A stretch of DNA of 64,000 nucleotides, taken from the NCBI RefSeq assembly GCF_030704535.1, contig NC_081819.1, positions 22,602,001 to 22,666,000 of the forward strand, written 5' to 3'. This DNA comes from Vitis vinifera (taxonomy: Eukaryota > Streptophyta > Magnoliopsida > Vitales > Vitaceae). Shown in pieces: positions 10,351 through 37,110 of the stretch. A program made the position numbers and the translations under genes. The first letter of the stretch is position 1, and every line of letters starts with the position of its first letter. Below the pieces are notes generated by a model. That model saw nothing but the letters and a program-made list of their open reading frames with translations, did not search any database and was not told where the DNA came from.

Positions 10351-13300
10351 CTAACATTGTCCACCAGGCCCTCCAAAAAAAAATGTCTGACCCAAACCAC
10401 TATCAGTGAGAGGACCAGCTTCATAACACTTAGGATTGTCCGCAAGTCTCGAAATGCCGTGTCTTTCAACATCCACAAATATCCCTCCATCCTCGTATTG
10501 ATACTTAAGCTTCCTCATATAGCATGCGGCACCCTCTCCTTCCTCTGGAAAATGGCCACTGCCCATGGGGGGTAAAGGTTGGCTTGGACTGAATACTTCT
10601 CCTCCCCAATATAGCTCCCTGGCAACCCGAAAGATACCAAACAGTTGTTTAGGCCAGTACCCCAACTCCTGACCATCTACAAGTAACCACCAATGATCTG
10701 TGAATTGATCCTAAGAAACACACAGAAAAAAAAAAGAAAAAAAGAAAAAAAAAAAGTTATGTCAACATGTTTGGGAACTGTTGCTGAAAGTAGTTTTTGC
10801 TGTATAGAAGAGAAAAACATTGTTTAAGTCAAGAAAATGTCTGGCAAACTTTTAACTGAAGATAGGTTTTTAGAATGTCATGAAATTAAGTAATTTTTTT
10901 GGGATAAATTTGAGATGTTTTTTTATAGTATGGTAAGAAATAAAGAATTTACTTATAAATGCATATTCCTCAAAACAAAAACAAAAAACAAAAAAATTAA
11001 AATTAAAATTAAAATTAAAATTAAAACTATTTTTCATATTTGAGTTTCCAAATATATTATTTTTCCTAAAAATGAAAATAAGTTAAAAGTCTTAAAAGAT
11101 TTGGTAAATTAACTTCACTTGGTGTCTGATATTTTATTAAATATAAAAAGTCAAAATATTTGAATTTTTCTATTTAATTAAATTATCTAAGTTCAATTTA
11201 ATTATGCTGATTGAAATTAATATGTTACTTATAGTTTAATTGAAAAAATAAAATATTTTGATTTTTTCTATTAAGTCAAAAAACAAAAATTATTAATATA
11301 TATCAATCTTAATTTTTTTATAAGCATAATTTTAGATTTAAATAAGAATAAATTAATTATTTTGATTTAATACTTAAAATCAATTTTAATTTTAAATTAT
11401 AATATTAGGATTTTTTTTTATCAAATATGATTAATTTATATAATAATTAAAATTAAATTATTAAGTTATTAAGTCATTAAATTAATTTACTAATCACCCT
11501 CTTAAAAAAAATTGTTTTGGCAATTTCTCTCCCATTTTCCTTAGGATAATTTTTTTCTTAACTTTTTCATGGCATCAAAAATTAAAACAAAAAATGATAT
11601 TCCTGTAACGTTTTTTTTTTCTTATTAATTTTCCGATAAGTAAACATTACTTCAAGAGAGATTAACAAATCATGAGGATATACCAACCTTGGATATAGAC
11701 AGTTGAATCCCAGCCTGGGCGCCATGGTAGGTAGAAGTGGGAAGTGTAAGGCCCAGTGTACGGTGAGGGTGGGTTATGATAAACCCTGGGCAAAGAAGAT
11801 CATAGCAACCGGTTGTCGCACCATTATCTGCCTGCAATAATAATATCAAAACCAAATCTGGTTAATAAAGATTATTTTAATTTTAAACCAAAGTCCTAAT
11901 TTAAACTACACTTGCTTCCAACAAAAGAAAATTTAGGTTATGTTTGGTAATTGTTTTCGAAAACAGTTTTAAAAAATAAATTTTGAATTGTTTTATAAAA
12001 TAAAGGTTTGTTTGAGAATCTGAAATATTTTTAACATGTTTTTAATATTTTTAAATATATTTTAAAAATAATTTTTATATTCAATGCTTTATTTTTTTAA
12101 TTATTTTATATGCTTATATAATTATTTTCTAAAATAGTCTTCAAAAAACAAGTCAAAATGATAAAAAAATATGTTTTCTATAATACCATATTTTCTATTC
12201 TTTAAGGACAAAAAATAATTTTTAGTTGTCAAATATATTTTCTTATTGTCAAACATATTTTTTTGTTTCAAAAAAAAAAAAACAATTTTTGAAAACAATT
12301 GTCAAACAAACTTTTAGGTGGTGTTTATTTTTTGGTTGAATAAAAAAAACTAAAATATTTGATTTTTTTTATTCAGCTAAAAGTGACTTGTTAACATCAT
12401 CCAACATAAGTAAAGTGAACTTATTGATAATAAGTTCACTTTAATTATGTTGGATGATGTCAACAAGTCACTTTTAGCTTAATAGAAAAAAGAAAATATT
12501 TTAACTTTTTCTATTCAGCCAAAAAACAAACACAACCTTAATCTATCAATAAATGAAAATGAAAACCTCTTAATACACATACTTTTCAAATCTTATAAAT
12601 ATTAAAAGTGTTTTCTAAAATTACTATCAGATAAATTTTAAAACCTATTTGACAGTGATTTTAGGAAATATTTTTACTCCTTCTAACACTCGAAAATTAA
12701 AAAAAATTTAAATATTAGAAGTAATAGAATAACTTCTTAGAAGCAATATTAAACGGAGTTTTAATATTTTCTTTTCCCTCATTGATATTTTCTAAAAACC
12801 AAATGTAACCTCACAAGTTTTAAAAGCTTACGGTCCAATATGTAAATAAGTGAGTCTTGTTGTCACCATATCTTGGCTCATACACCTGCAATTTCAAAAG
12901 AGTGTTTTTAGATATATATATAAAATAAAGTAGTTGAGATTAAGAGGTTAAGATTCAAGATACTCACTGTCCATCCCACAGATATGTCGCACTTGGCTTC
13001 ATCAAGTCCACCAGCCACATAAATTAAAGCAGTAGTAGATTGTTCCGGTGACGAAAGTGTAGGATTGTATACATTAAAGTCGCTTTGGATTCCATAGTAC
13101 TTTGAAAGGGACAATGCATTTGTATATAGCTTTGCAGACTGATGCAGCAAAATACCACGTTAGTAATTGATTCAAAGTTAAGGGCTTATAATCTAACTCA
13201 GTGGCAAAAATTTAAACCCCAGATTACTCGAAAAATGTTTGATTCTTCGGCAAGTGGATGACTATTTTGAGCGTATCTTCTGGTACGGAGTTTCGAAAAA

Positions 13301-14081
13301 GCTTGGGCTCGTATAAGATCTTCCTTCTGTGTTCTTCGAATTGGAACTGTTCCAATTGGGCACCCTATCCCTTTGCCCAGTACCGATGGTGACTCCTTTT
13401 CTTTCACAGATTTCGGAGGATGATTAAATTTCATCTGTTTGAAAATTAAACACAATAGTTAGTGCTTAAAACTTTGATGGAAAAGTATTCGTAAGGTATG
13501 ATTCACTTGAATATCAACGTAATAACTACCTGAACTTTATGATTTTTAAGCAAAGGATGATCCAACGATGGCTGTTTGTGAATGTCCACGCAATTAAAAA
13601 TTTCACCATTGTCCGTCTACAAATAGAAAAATTACCCATTTGAGAATCGCTAACACCAACTCTAAACAAAGTGATTAAAAGTAACAATAAGGTGGTGTTT
13701 GTTTTTTGGCTGAATAGAAAAAGTCAAATATTTTAACTTTTCTATTCAGCTAAAAGTATCTTATTGATACTAACCAATATAATTAAAGTGAATTTATTAT
13801 CAATAAGTTTAGTTTAATAATGTTGGTCGATGTCAATGAGTTACTTTTAGCTGAATAGAAAAAGCTAAAATATTTGATTTTTTCTATTAAGCCAAAAAAC
13901 AAACACAACCTAAGAAAAAAAAATTTATACTTACTTTAATGGTCTTAACACCAGGCTTATTTAAAATCTTGAGTTGTCTTTCAAGCTCCAGATCTTCTTC
14001 TCTTGAAATGCTCCAAACTCCATTAATAACAATAAAAAGAACTAACATACCATAACAACTCATCATCTTTTTGAGAGCCAT
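10351..14081 (-). CDS. Neprosin-domain (DUF239) secreted protein, copy B
   Basis: Seven exons match copy A: 14081-13935, 13616-13530, 13434-13228, 13138-12968, 12885-12832, 11831-11688 and 10710-10351 (stop TAG at 10351-10353), giving 389 aa with no internal stop. The signal peptide (MALKKMMSCYGMLVLFIV), activation-peptide core and neprosin motifs (GCYDLLCPGF, WGGEV, GSGHFPEEG, C-terminal GGPGGQC) are all kept. Compared with copy A, exon 3 has two extra codons, exon 4 one extra, and exon 7 two fewer. The C-terminal 40 residues and the exon 6 end are the most changed parts. The ATG used as an upstream start in copy A is lost here. The same DISVGW variant occurs at the expected first catalytic Glu region. 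Both copies look functional by reading frame. Confidence 0.9.
11095..11500. mobile_element. MITE-like element shared with 1549-1955
   Basis: It is the orthologous copy of the unit A element, with the same AT-rich core and degraded ends. It lies in neprosin B intron 6. Confidence 0.5.
11936..12313. mobile_element. MITE with TTA target duplication in neprosin B intron 5
   Basis: The left end is GGTTATGTTTGGTAATTG and the right end CAATTGTCAAACAAACTT, an imperfect inverted pair, with TTA at 11933-11935 and 12314-12316. The right-hand TTA was then used as target by the next MITE (12317-12537), giving a nested or adjacent pair. Confidence 0.7.
12317..12537. mobile_element. Tourist-like MITE (221 bp), TTA duplication, only in unit B
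   Basis: The terminal inverted repeats are GGTGGTGTTTATTTTTTGG and AAAACAAACACAACC, with TTA on both sides (12314-12316, 12538-12540). Unit A at about 2723 keeps the empty site with a single TTA. Length, ends and a TWA-type 3-bp duplication fit PIF/Harbinger. Confidence 0.85.
13691..13910. mobile_element. Tourist-like MITE (220 bp), TAA duplication, only in unit B
   Basis: The ends are GGTGGTGTTTGTTTTTTGG and CAAAAAACAAACACAACC, with TAA on both sides (13688-13690, 13911-13913). Unit A at about 3920 has the empty site (acactaagaaaa). It lies in neprosin B intron 1, just outside the exon 1 donor. Confidence 0.88.
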
Positions 14082-14109
14082 CTTTGTCAAGTGTTTACTC
14101 TTGCATGTA

Positions 14110-14165
<56 letters not shown>
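14110..14165. repeat. Compound TA/GA microsatellite
   Basis: About 19 TA repeats are followed by about nine GA repeats, 30 bp upstream of the neprosin B start. Unit A has only a short TATATATATAGAG at the same place (about 4127). Confidence 0.95.
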
Positions 14166-14166
<1 letters not shown>

Positions 14167-14951
14167 ATATAATAATTTGATTTTATCTATAAAAAAAATC
14201 ATTTAAAATATTGTGCTCCTTATAGAAAACAATATTGTACCCATGTTGGCAATCATTTATTGAAGATAATATGAATGGATAATTTTTTGCTCCTTATATC
14301 TAATATAAATTTAAAATATTTTCATCAAAATAGTTTTCATAACATCTTCTACTAGTTAAAAAAAAAAAAAAACCATCACAAATGTTTTTTTTTTTTTCAA
14401 AGTGTTTTTCAACATTTAAAAAAAATTATTTGAAATTACCTTTTTTAGTACATGAATGAAATTATTGAAAATATTGTTCCAATAATAGAATTAATTAAAT
14501 CATAATACCCAAATGAGTGCAAATTTGTTTATTTACTTGCTTGATTAGAAAAATGTTAAACAGGTATAAATATCATGAGAGATTGAATTGAAAATATTTT
14601 TCCAATAGTAGAATTAATTAAATCATAATATCCGCTTGTGGCAAGAGGGTAAGCATTTTTTGAAAAATGAATGGATGATTTTGTGCACCATATATGAAGT
14701 TTAAACATAAAATTAAAAAAAAAATCTATTAAAATAAGTCTTATATTTTCTTCTTGTAGCTTAAAAAAAAAAAAATCTACTATTAATATTTTTTTTTTTT
14801 AAGTTTCTTTCAAAGTTTAAAAAATATATTTTTTTAATTACCTTTTTTTAGTACAACTAAGAGACAAATTTATTTATTTACTTTCTTAATGGGATTGCAT
14901 TAAAAATATTGTCCCAATAATAAAATTAATTAAATCATCATATCCAAATGA

Positions 14952-14999
<48 letters not shown>
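14952..14999. repeat. TA microsatellite
   Basis: A run of about 23 TA repeats. The matching site in unit A (about 4889) has only about four. Confidence 0.95.
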
Positions 15000-15001
<2 letters not shown>

Positions 15002-15326
15002 TTCTTATTTATAATACAAAAAATTGCAAAGTATTCTTCATATTTTGAATTTTTGCTCAAAATATCTTACAAAATAAATAAAAGTACCTAAAATTAATTT
15101 TGAAAAATAATGTGCTTTTAGAATAAATTCTCAAATAGCTATTTTTATGGAAAGTTTACTAGACCTATTTTCCAAAAAAGATAAATTTTTGCCTATTTTG
15201 CGATCTTGAACCATTTTGATATTTTTTTTTTCTATTTGTTTTGATGTTTTGAACAAAACAACTTATGTGGGTTATAATTTCAATTTTTAGGTATCCAAAA
15301 ATTCATGGTGTGTTCACCCATGGCCT

Positions 15327-15737
15327 GATCCTGATCCAAATTTAATGGGCTGGACAGGTTTGGGCCCACAATTTACAAAACAGTGCTGACCTGTGTCAAC
15401 AAGAGCCTAGCCCATAGTTGGAAAGTGAGTGTCATATCTGTAATTTTAGTGAAAAGAGAGGGTATTTTAGGATTTTTCGTAGGCCTATTATACTCACCAG
15501 AAATAACTATCTTGGATCCCGTAACCCCTGTGACGAGTACCTTTCCCCGCCACTTTCTCTCCTGCTTGGCTGGCGAGAAAGCGTGAGAAAACGAAAGAAA
15601 ATGAGAGTCAACTGGGGAAATTAGTTACATTTAGCTCCAGCTTTTGGAGGTTTAAGTTTTCTTGGAGCTCGAGTGATTGAAACTCTCAATTTATTTCATT
15701 TTCCTACTAGCCAAACGGAGGACTGGTCCTCTTTTTT
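15327..15737 (+). promoter_or_regulatory. Probable promoter and 5' UTR of the BAM2-like gene
   Basis: This upstream segment holds site II-type TGGGCY words (TGGGCT at 15346-15351, TGGGCC at 15361-15366) and a pyrimidine-rich stretch (about 15540-15570) before the ATG at 15738. The part at about 15336-15615 is missing in front of the truncated copy in unit A. The start site cannot be placed from sequence alone. Confidence 0.5.
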
Positions 15738-22534
<6,797 letters not shown>

Positions 22535-24390
22535 AAAAAAAAAAGAAGCTGCTGATATAAGCATGGAAGACACGTCTAACGAAGTCTATTACGGCTCGCA
22601 TACTTGCAGTTGCATTTCAGGCAAGTCTAGTGGTCATTTTCGGAATAGAAAGTCGAATTGATGATCACACACTATATCATATTACAAAACTCCTCTGTAT
22701 GGCGTTCCTAAAACTGATATGAAATGTGCCGTTCCCGGCTGAAGAAATGGAAATATAATCAAATCATGCCATCATATAAGAAAATCAAAATTCTAATAAA
22801 AATTTGAGTTTTTATTTTCATAAATGCAAATTTTATTTTATTCATAATAAATAATTTAGCGTGATAGTAAATGAAAATTGAAATAATTTTTTATTCTCAT
22901 GGTCAAATCAATGTGTAAATGGATTGCACTTGTTGGAATCCGTGCAACGATTAATGATAAAAATTAAAAAATGAGAAAAAAAACACGTAGATTTAATGTA
23001 ATTCGACTAATTGACTATGTCCACGGGAACAAAGAAGAAGATATTTACTATGTATCAAATTATGATTATATAAAATAATATTTATAATAAGTCTTAGGTA
23101 ATGAAATTCCTAAAAATACCCTTAAATTATATTGCCCAAGGGCGTCCTGCACCCCTTAATCTATCATTCATCCGCAATAAAAAAAAGTACAAACCTAAAT
23201 GTATGAGCCACATACTACAACACCACAAAATTTAGAAAAAAGTTGAAAAAAAAAAGGAGTTATATCCTAATGTAGGTATGTAAAATGAAAACAAGGATTT
23301 GGTGAGTGATTTGACGAACTTTTTATATCAGTGGACACGGGCTTTTAATATGAAATGACATTTTAAAAAAAACAGAAAAGACTAAAAAGGGCCTATTTTG
23401 GGGGATTTTCGTCTGTTAGTGGAGAAAGAATTTCCTAGGTACCAAACAGGCCCTTGTCGGGAGAATCAACAATAATATCAAAACGACTTGTTCTTGGGAT
23501 GGGCTTCTATTTCTAAAATCGAGTTTTCCTACTTAAGCCATTTTTCTTTCGTGTTTTAATAAATTTTAAATCAAAAGTCTGGGATGAATATTTCCAATGA
23601 TTCTTTCTGATAAATAGGTTATGCGAAGAATATAAGTAATCTAAGATCAAAATCATATATATATATAAAAAATGATATTACAAGTAATGAAGTTTGAAAA
23701 ATGTGTAAACATGTGGAATAATATTTTTAAAAGAAAAATAAAATAAAATAGAAGGAGAGAGTATTAAATTTAACTATTTTCATCTTTAAAAGTCTCCCTA
23801 AAAGTCAAATCGTTGCAGTTAATTCTCGTGAAAAGTTAACAGTACATTAACATGTTGACTGGCATGACATGCATATGAGATGTTTTCCCTAACAACTCCG
23901 TCTCTGATTTTCATGCTTTTCAAATATTTGCACATCACAAACAATGTAATAATATATTTCATTTTATCTTTAGAAGAAGTTAACAATGATTGTATTTCAA
24001 TTTGAAAAAATAAAATAATGAGAGTGAAATTGTGTTAAAATAAATAAATAAATTATAAATTTGGGTATAATAGAGAAATTCTTAAAAGTATTTTTGCTAT
24101 AAAAAATAATTTGGTTTTAAAAAGCTATTTCCCTAAAAATGATTGTCAAATCGTTTTTAAAATTAAAAGAAATTTGTTTTGAAAAAATAAAAAAAATCTT
24201 TTTAAGAATAATTTGGAAATTTCCTATGGATTTTTTCGTATTAGTGAACAAGGTTTTTAATTCTAAAATGACATGTAACAAAAGTGAAAAATAAAGAATG
24301 CATACTTTGCGGGGAGTTTTTGTCTGTTGGTGGAGTTTGAAATTGTTGATTACCAAACCAACTCTTATTTGGAGAAATAACTGTTGGGCG
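22535..24390. other. Intergenic between the two beta-amylase genes
   Basis: It holds the 3' UTR of the BAM2-like gene and AT-rich repeat-derived sequence. A segment at about 22930-23170 has the look of LTR or SINE material ('gtaattcgactaattgactatgtccacggg'). Two related segments, about 23312-23470 and 24225-24385, are diverged direct repeats: both contain a 'gttttaat...aaatgaca' core, then 'tttttgtctgttggtggag' or a variant, then 'taccaaac'. No gene is seen. Confidence 0.5.
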
Positions 24391-24401
24391 TCAATTGGGG
24401 T

Positions 24402-24481
24402 CACGTGATTGTGGCCAAGCGGACGCACCCCAATCTCGTGCCGTGCCCGCCATCAACGGGCCTCAGCACGTGTAACACGTG
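24402..24481. promoter_or_regulatory. Cluster of three G-boxes upstream of the BZR1-BAM gene
   Basis: CACGTG occurs at 24402-24407, 24467-24472 and 24476-24481. The last two sit nine bases apart in CACGTGTAACACGTG. The cluster lies in a GC-rich island (about 24385-24660), unlike the AT-rich surroundings. G-boxes are bound by bHLH and bZIP factors, by BZR1-type proteins, and, from published work, by Arabidopsis BZR1-BAM proteins at a G-box-containing element. Self-regulation is therefore possible but is inference. Confidence 0.6.
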
Positions 24482-24659
24482 TCACTCGCACGTCCGTAGA
24501 TCCAGTCTCATGCCGATCGTGCCAACCCATAAACTCAAGCACGCTCGCCTCTCACACGCGTGAAACCCTAACCTCACATGCTCACACAAACCCCAACCCT
24601 CATCGGCCGGAACCCAACTCCCGCCGGAGCTCCGGCACGCTGCTCGCCCGTCAATTCTC

Positions 24660-25654
24660 CTGAACCTTCTTCATCTTCTCGAATCTATGCAGGGCCTCCT
24701 CTCCGGTCACCGGAAAATATCCTTTTCCGGCCAGTTTCGGTGTTACCGTTAGACGTTTTAGGAGAAAACATAGATCCGTTCTCCGAAGCTTCCATGAAGA
24801 TTTGATGTTAGAGATGTCTCCTTTTGAGCTCTGACTGAAGAAGAGAGTTGAAATTTGTAGAGAAAATGGCGAATCATTGGTTTTTGCAGGCTCATAATTG
24901 AAAAAGCCAAGGTTTCTTGTAAGAATTACGCGGCAAATTGACGTTGGGAGTGCAAGCTGACACAACAAGGTATTTAGATAGTTAAAATTTTACTATGGCT
25001 TCGTTTATTGGAGGAAAAATTTTCTGCCGAAAGCATTTTTCATGAAAACAGAAGAAAATTCAGGTGTAAAGATAGCTATTTCTTTCCAAGCTAGCTGTAG
25101 ATACATGAGAATTTTCCCGAGCTTCAGTGTAAAATTATACATGGAGATGACTTTGGCATATTGTTTGGTTCCTGAGAGGAGAGGAAAAGAGGCCCGTTTT
25201 TTGTTGTTTTTAATTTCATAGAGTGAATTCTATTAGACTCAATTTAATGAAATTTCCTTTTTGTTTTTGTTTTTATTTTTGTATTTTTCAAACAAAAAGA
25301 TACGCTAGAAGTTTTCATTCTTTTATTTTCCTACATTTTCTCGGAGCAAGCTTTAAATATGATTTTCTGGCTTTCCTTACAGGGAACGACTTTCCATCCT
25401 TGCAAACAGAGCCACCTTTACCTATTTTTTAGAGAGTGTGGTTAAGGAGAAGTGTGGTTCATTTGAAGTTCAAATTGCTGACAGATAACCCAAGTGCCGA
25501 GTTGGTGTAGAGAAGTCTCAAGTATGTTGTCATTTTCATCCATTATGTGCATAATTGTGCTTTAATGATGATATTTGCACTAGAAGAAAGATTGTATAGG
25601 TCATACATCTAGAGTAGGAGATTAGGATAGAGGAGGAAACAGAGAACAGGCCTT
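24660..25654 (+). promoter_or_regulatory. Probable 5' leader region of the BZR1-BAM gene
   Basis: Sequence between the GC-rich island and the ATG at 25655. It contains several short upstream ATG frames (for example at 24794 and 24803) and possible leader introns, with T-rich stretches at about 25250-25330. The exact transcript structure is not decidable here. Confidence 0.4.
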
Positions 25655-35836
<10,182 letters not shown>

Positions 35837-36433
35837 CGGGAAGGAAGAAGGATCCCCAGCTTGTGTATTATTTATGCTCCCCAGTAAAAGGCTGGTGGGT
35901 GCTTCCTTTTTTTTCCAGATATAGTTTAAACTTTAAAATCTCAGACACATGCCTGTAAATGAAATCACAAGGAAGGCAGTGAGTCCCCTGAGTCCCGGGC
36001 TTTTAGCCGGCCTGCCTGGTAAGTTAGGTTGATTGTTGTATGGTCGAATCTCTGACCGCGCTTTTGCACAATTCATAGAATGGTTCATCAATGAGAATAT
36101 AAATGAAGGGAAAAGCTTTGAAGCTTGAAATATGATTTTGAGTTTTGATCATTCACTTGCTTTGAAGCATGAGATAATAATATGGTAGAATAACAGTGTC
36201 TTTGAATGAGGTTACATTTGTAAATCTTGATATTTACATTTCAGATATTTGATTAAATCTTCACAGGTAATTTCAAAAAGTTTAATTGGTTTTTCATGTT
36301 TGAGTTTTCAAACGATTTTGTTTTTGAAAACATATGGAGATATTTTAACTGTAATTTTGTTCATAAAAGCAATGGATATTGTTTTTAAAAACTCTACTTT
36401 AAAAAATTATTTTTTGAGAATGTTGCCAATTCA
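35837..36433. other. 3' region of the BZR1-BAM gene and intergenic
   Basis: It holds the likely 3' UTR and downstream sequence. No open frame or RNA gene is supported. Confidence 0.5.
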
Positions 36434-36980
36434 ATAACCCTTGTTCATTCAAGTGTATTTGCATTTGGATGCAATGGATGCAACCAACCTTCTTCTCAAA
36501 GGCATCTTGATAACCCTTGACCATTAAGTATACTTACATTTGGATACAAATGATGCAACCAACTTTCCCAACCTTCCTTTCAAAAACATGAGGTTTTAAA
36601 AGAAAGGGTGGTAATTTAAAAAACATTTATCAAAATATGATATTTTTAAAACTATTGTGAAATCCATAACACTTTCAAGGAATCCACATTGAAACTTATT
36701 TTTTTAAAGTACATTATTATCGAATTTAAATTGAAAATGTTATAAAAAAAATACCGTAGATTTGAAAATAGTTTTAAAAGTGGTGTATTTATCAAAATTC
36801 TTGTAATTTTCTCAAAAATCCAAAACGTATAGATGACCCTTGACCAATTCAAGTATGTTTACATTTGGATACAAATGATGCAACCTTCCTTCTCAAAAAC
36901 ATATTGATAACCCTTGACCATTCAAGTGTACTTACATTTGAATACAAATGATGAAACCAACCTTCTTCTCCTCCTGTACT
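36434..36980. repeat. Four copies of a roughly 76-bp repeat in two pairs
   Basis: The unit runs 'taacccttgaccattcaag', then 'tacatttggatacaaatgatgcaacc', then 'ccttcttctc'. Copies start near 36435, 36511, 36834 and 36908, with spacing of about 76 and 74 bp inside each pair and about 320 bp between pairs. The sequence between the pairs is AT-rich. Confidence 0.8.
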
Positions 36981-37110
36981 GTTTGGTTATCAATCCTAAT
37001 GCAATCATAATCTTCCCCCATTGTAAATTGGGAATGGTATGAATGAATAAATGAATGAATTCTTCTTTCTTCTTTGGCTAAAGCTACACTACCACCAATT
37101 TCTCCATCCT

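Noticed and set aside
24409-24805. Pro/Ser-rich open frames before the BZR1-BAM gene
   Set aside because: GC-island frames with no domain; they fit a promoter/leader region better than a coding exon.
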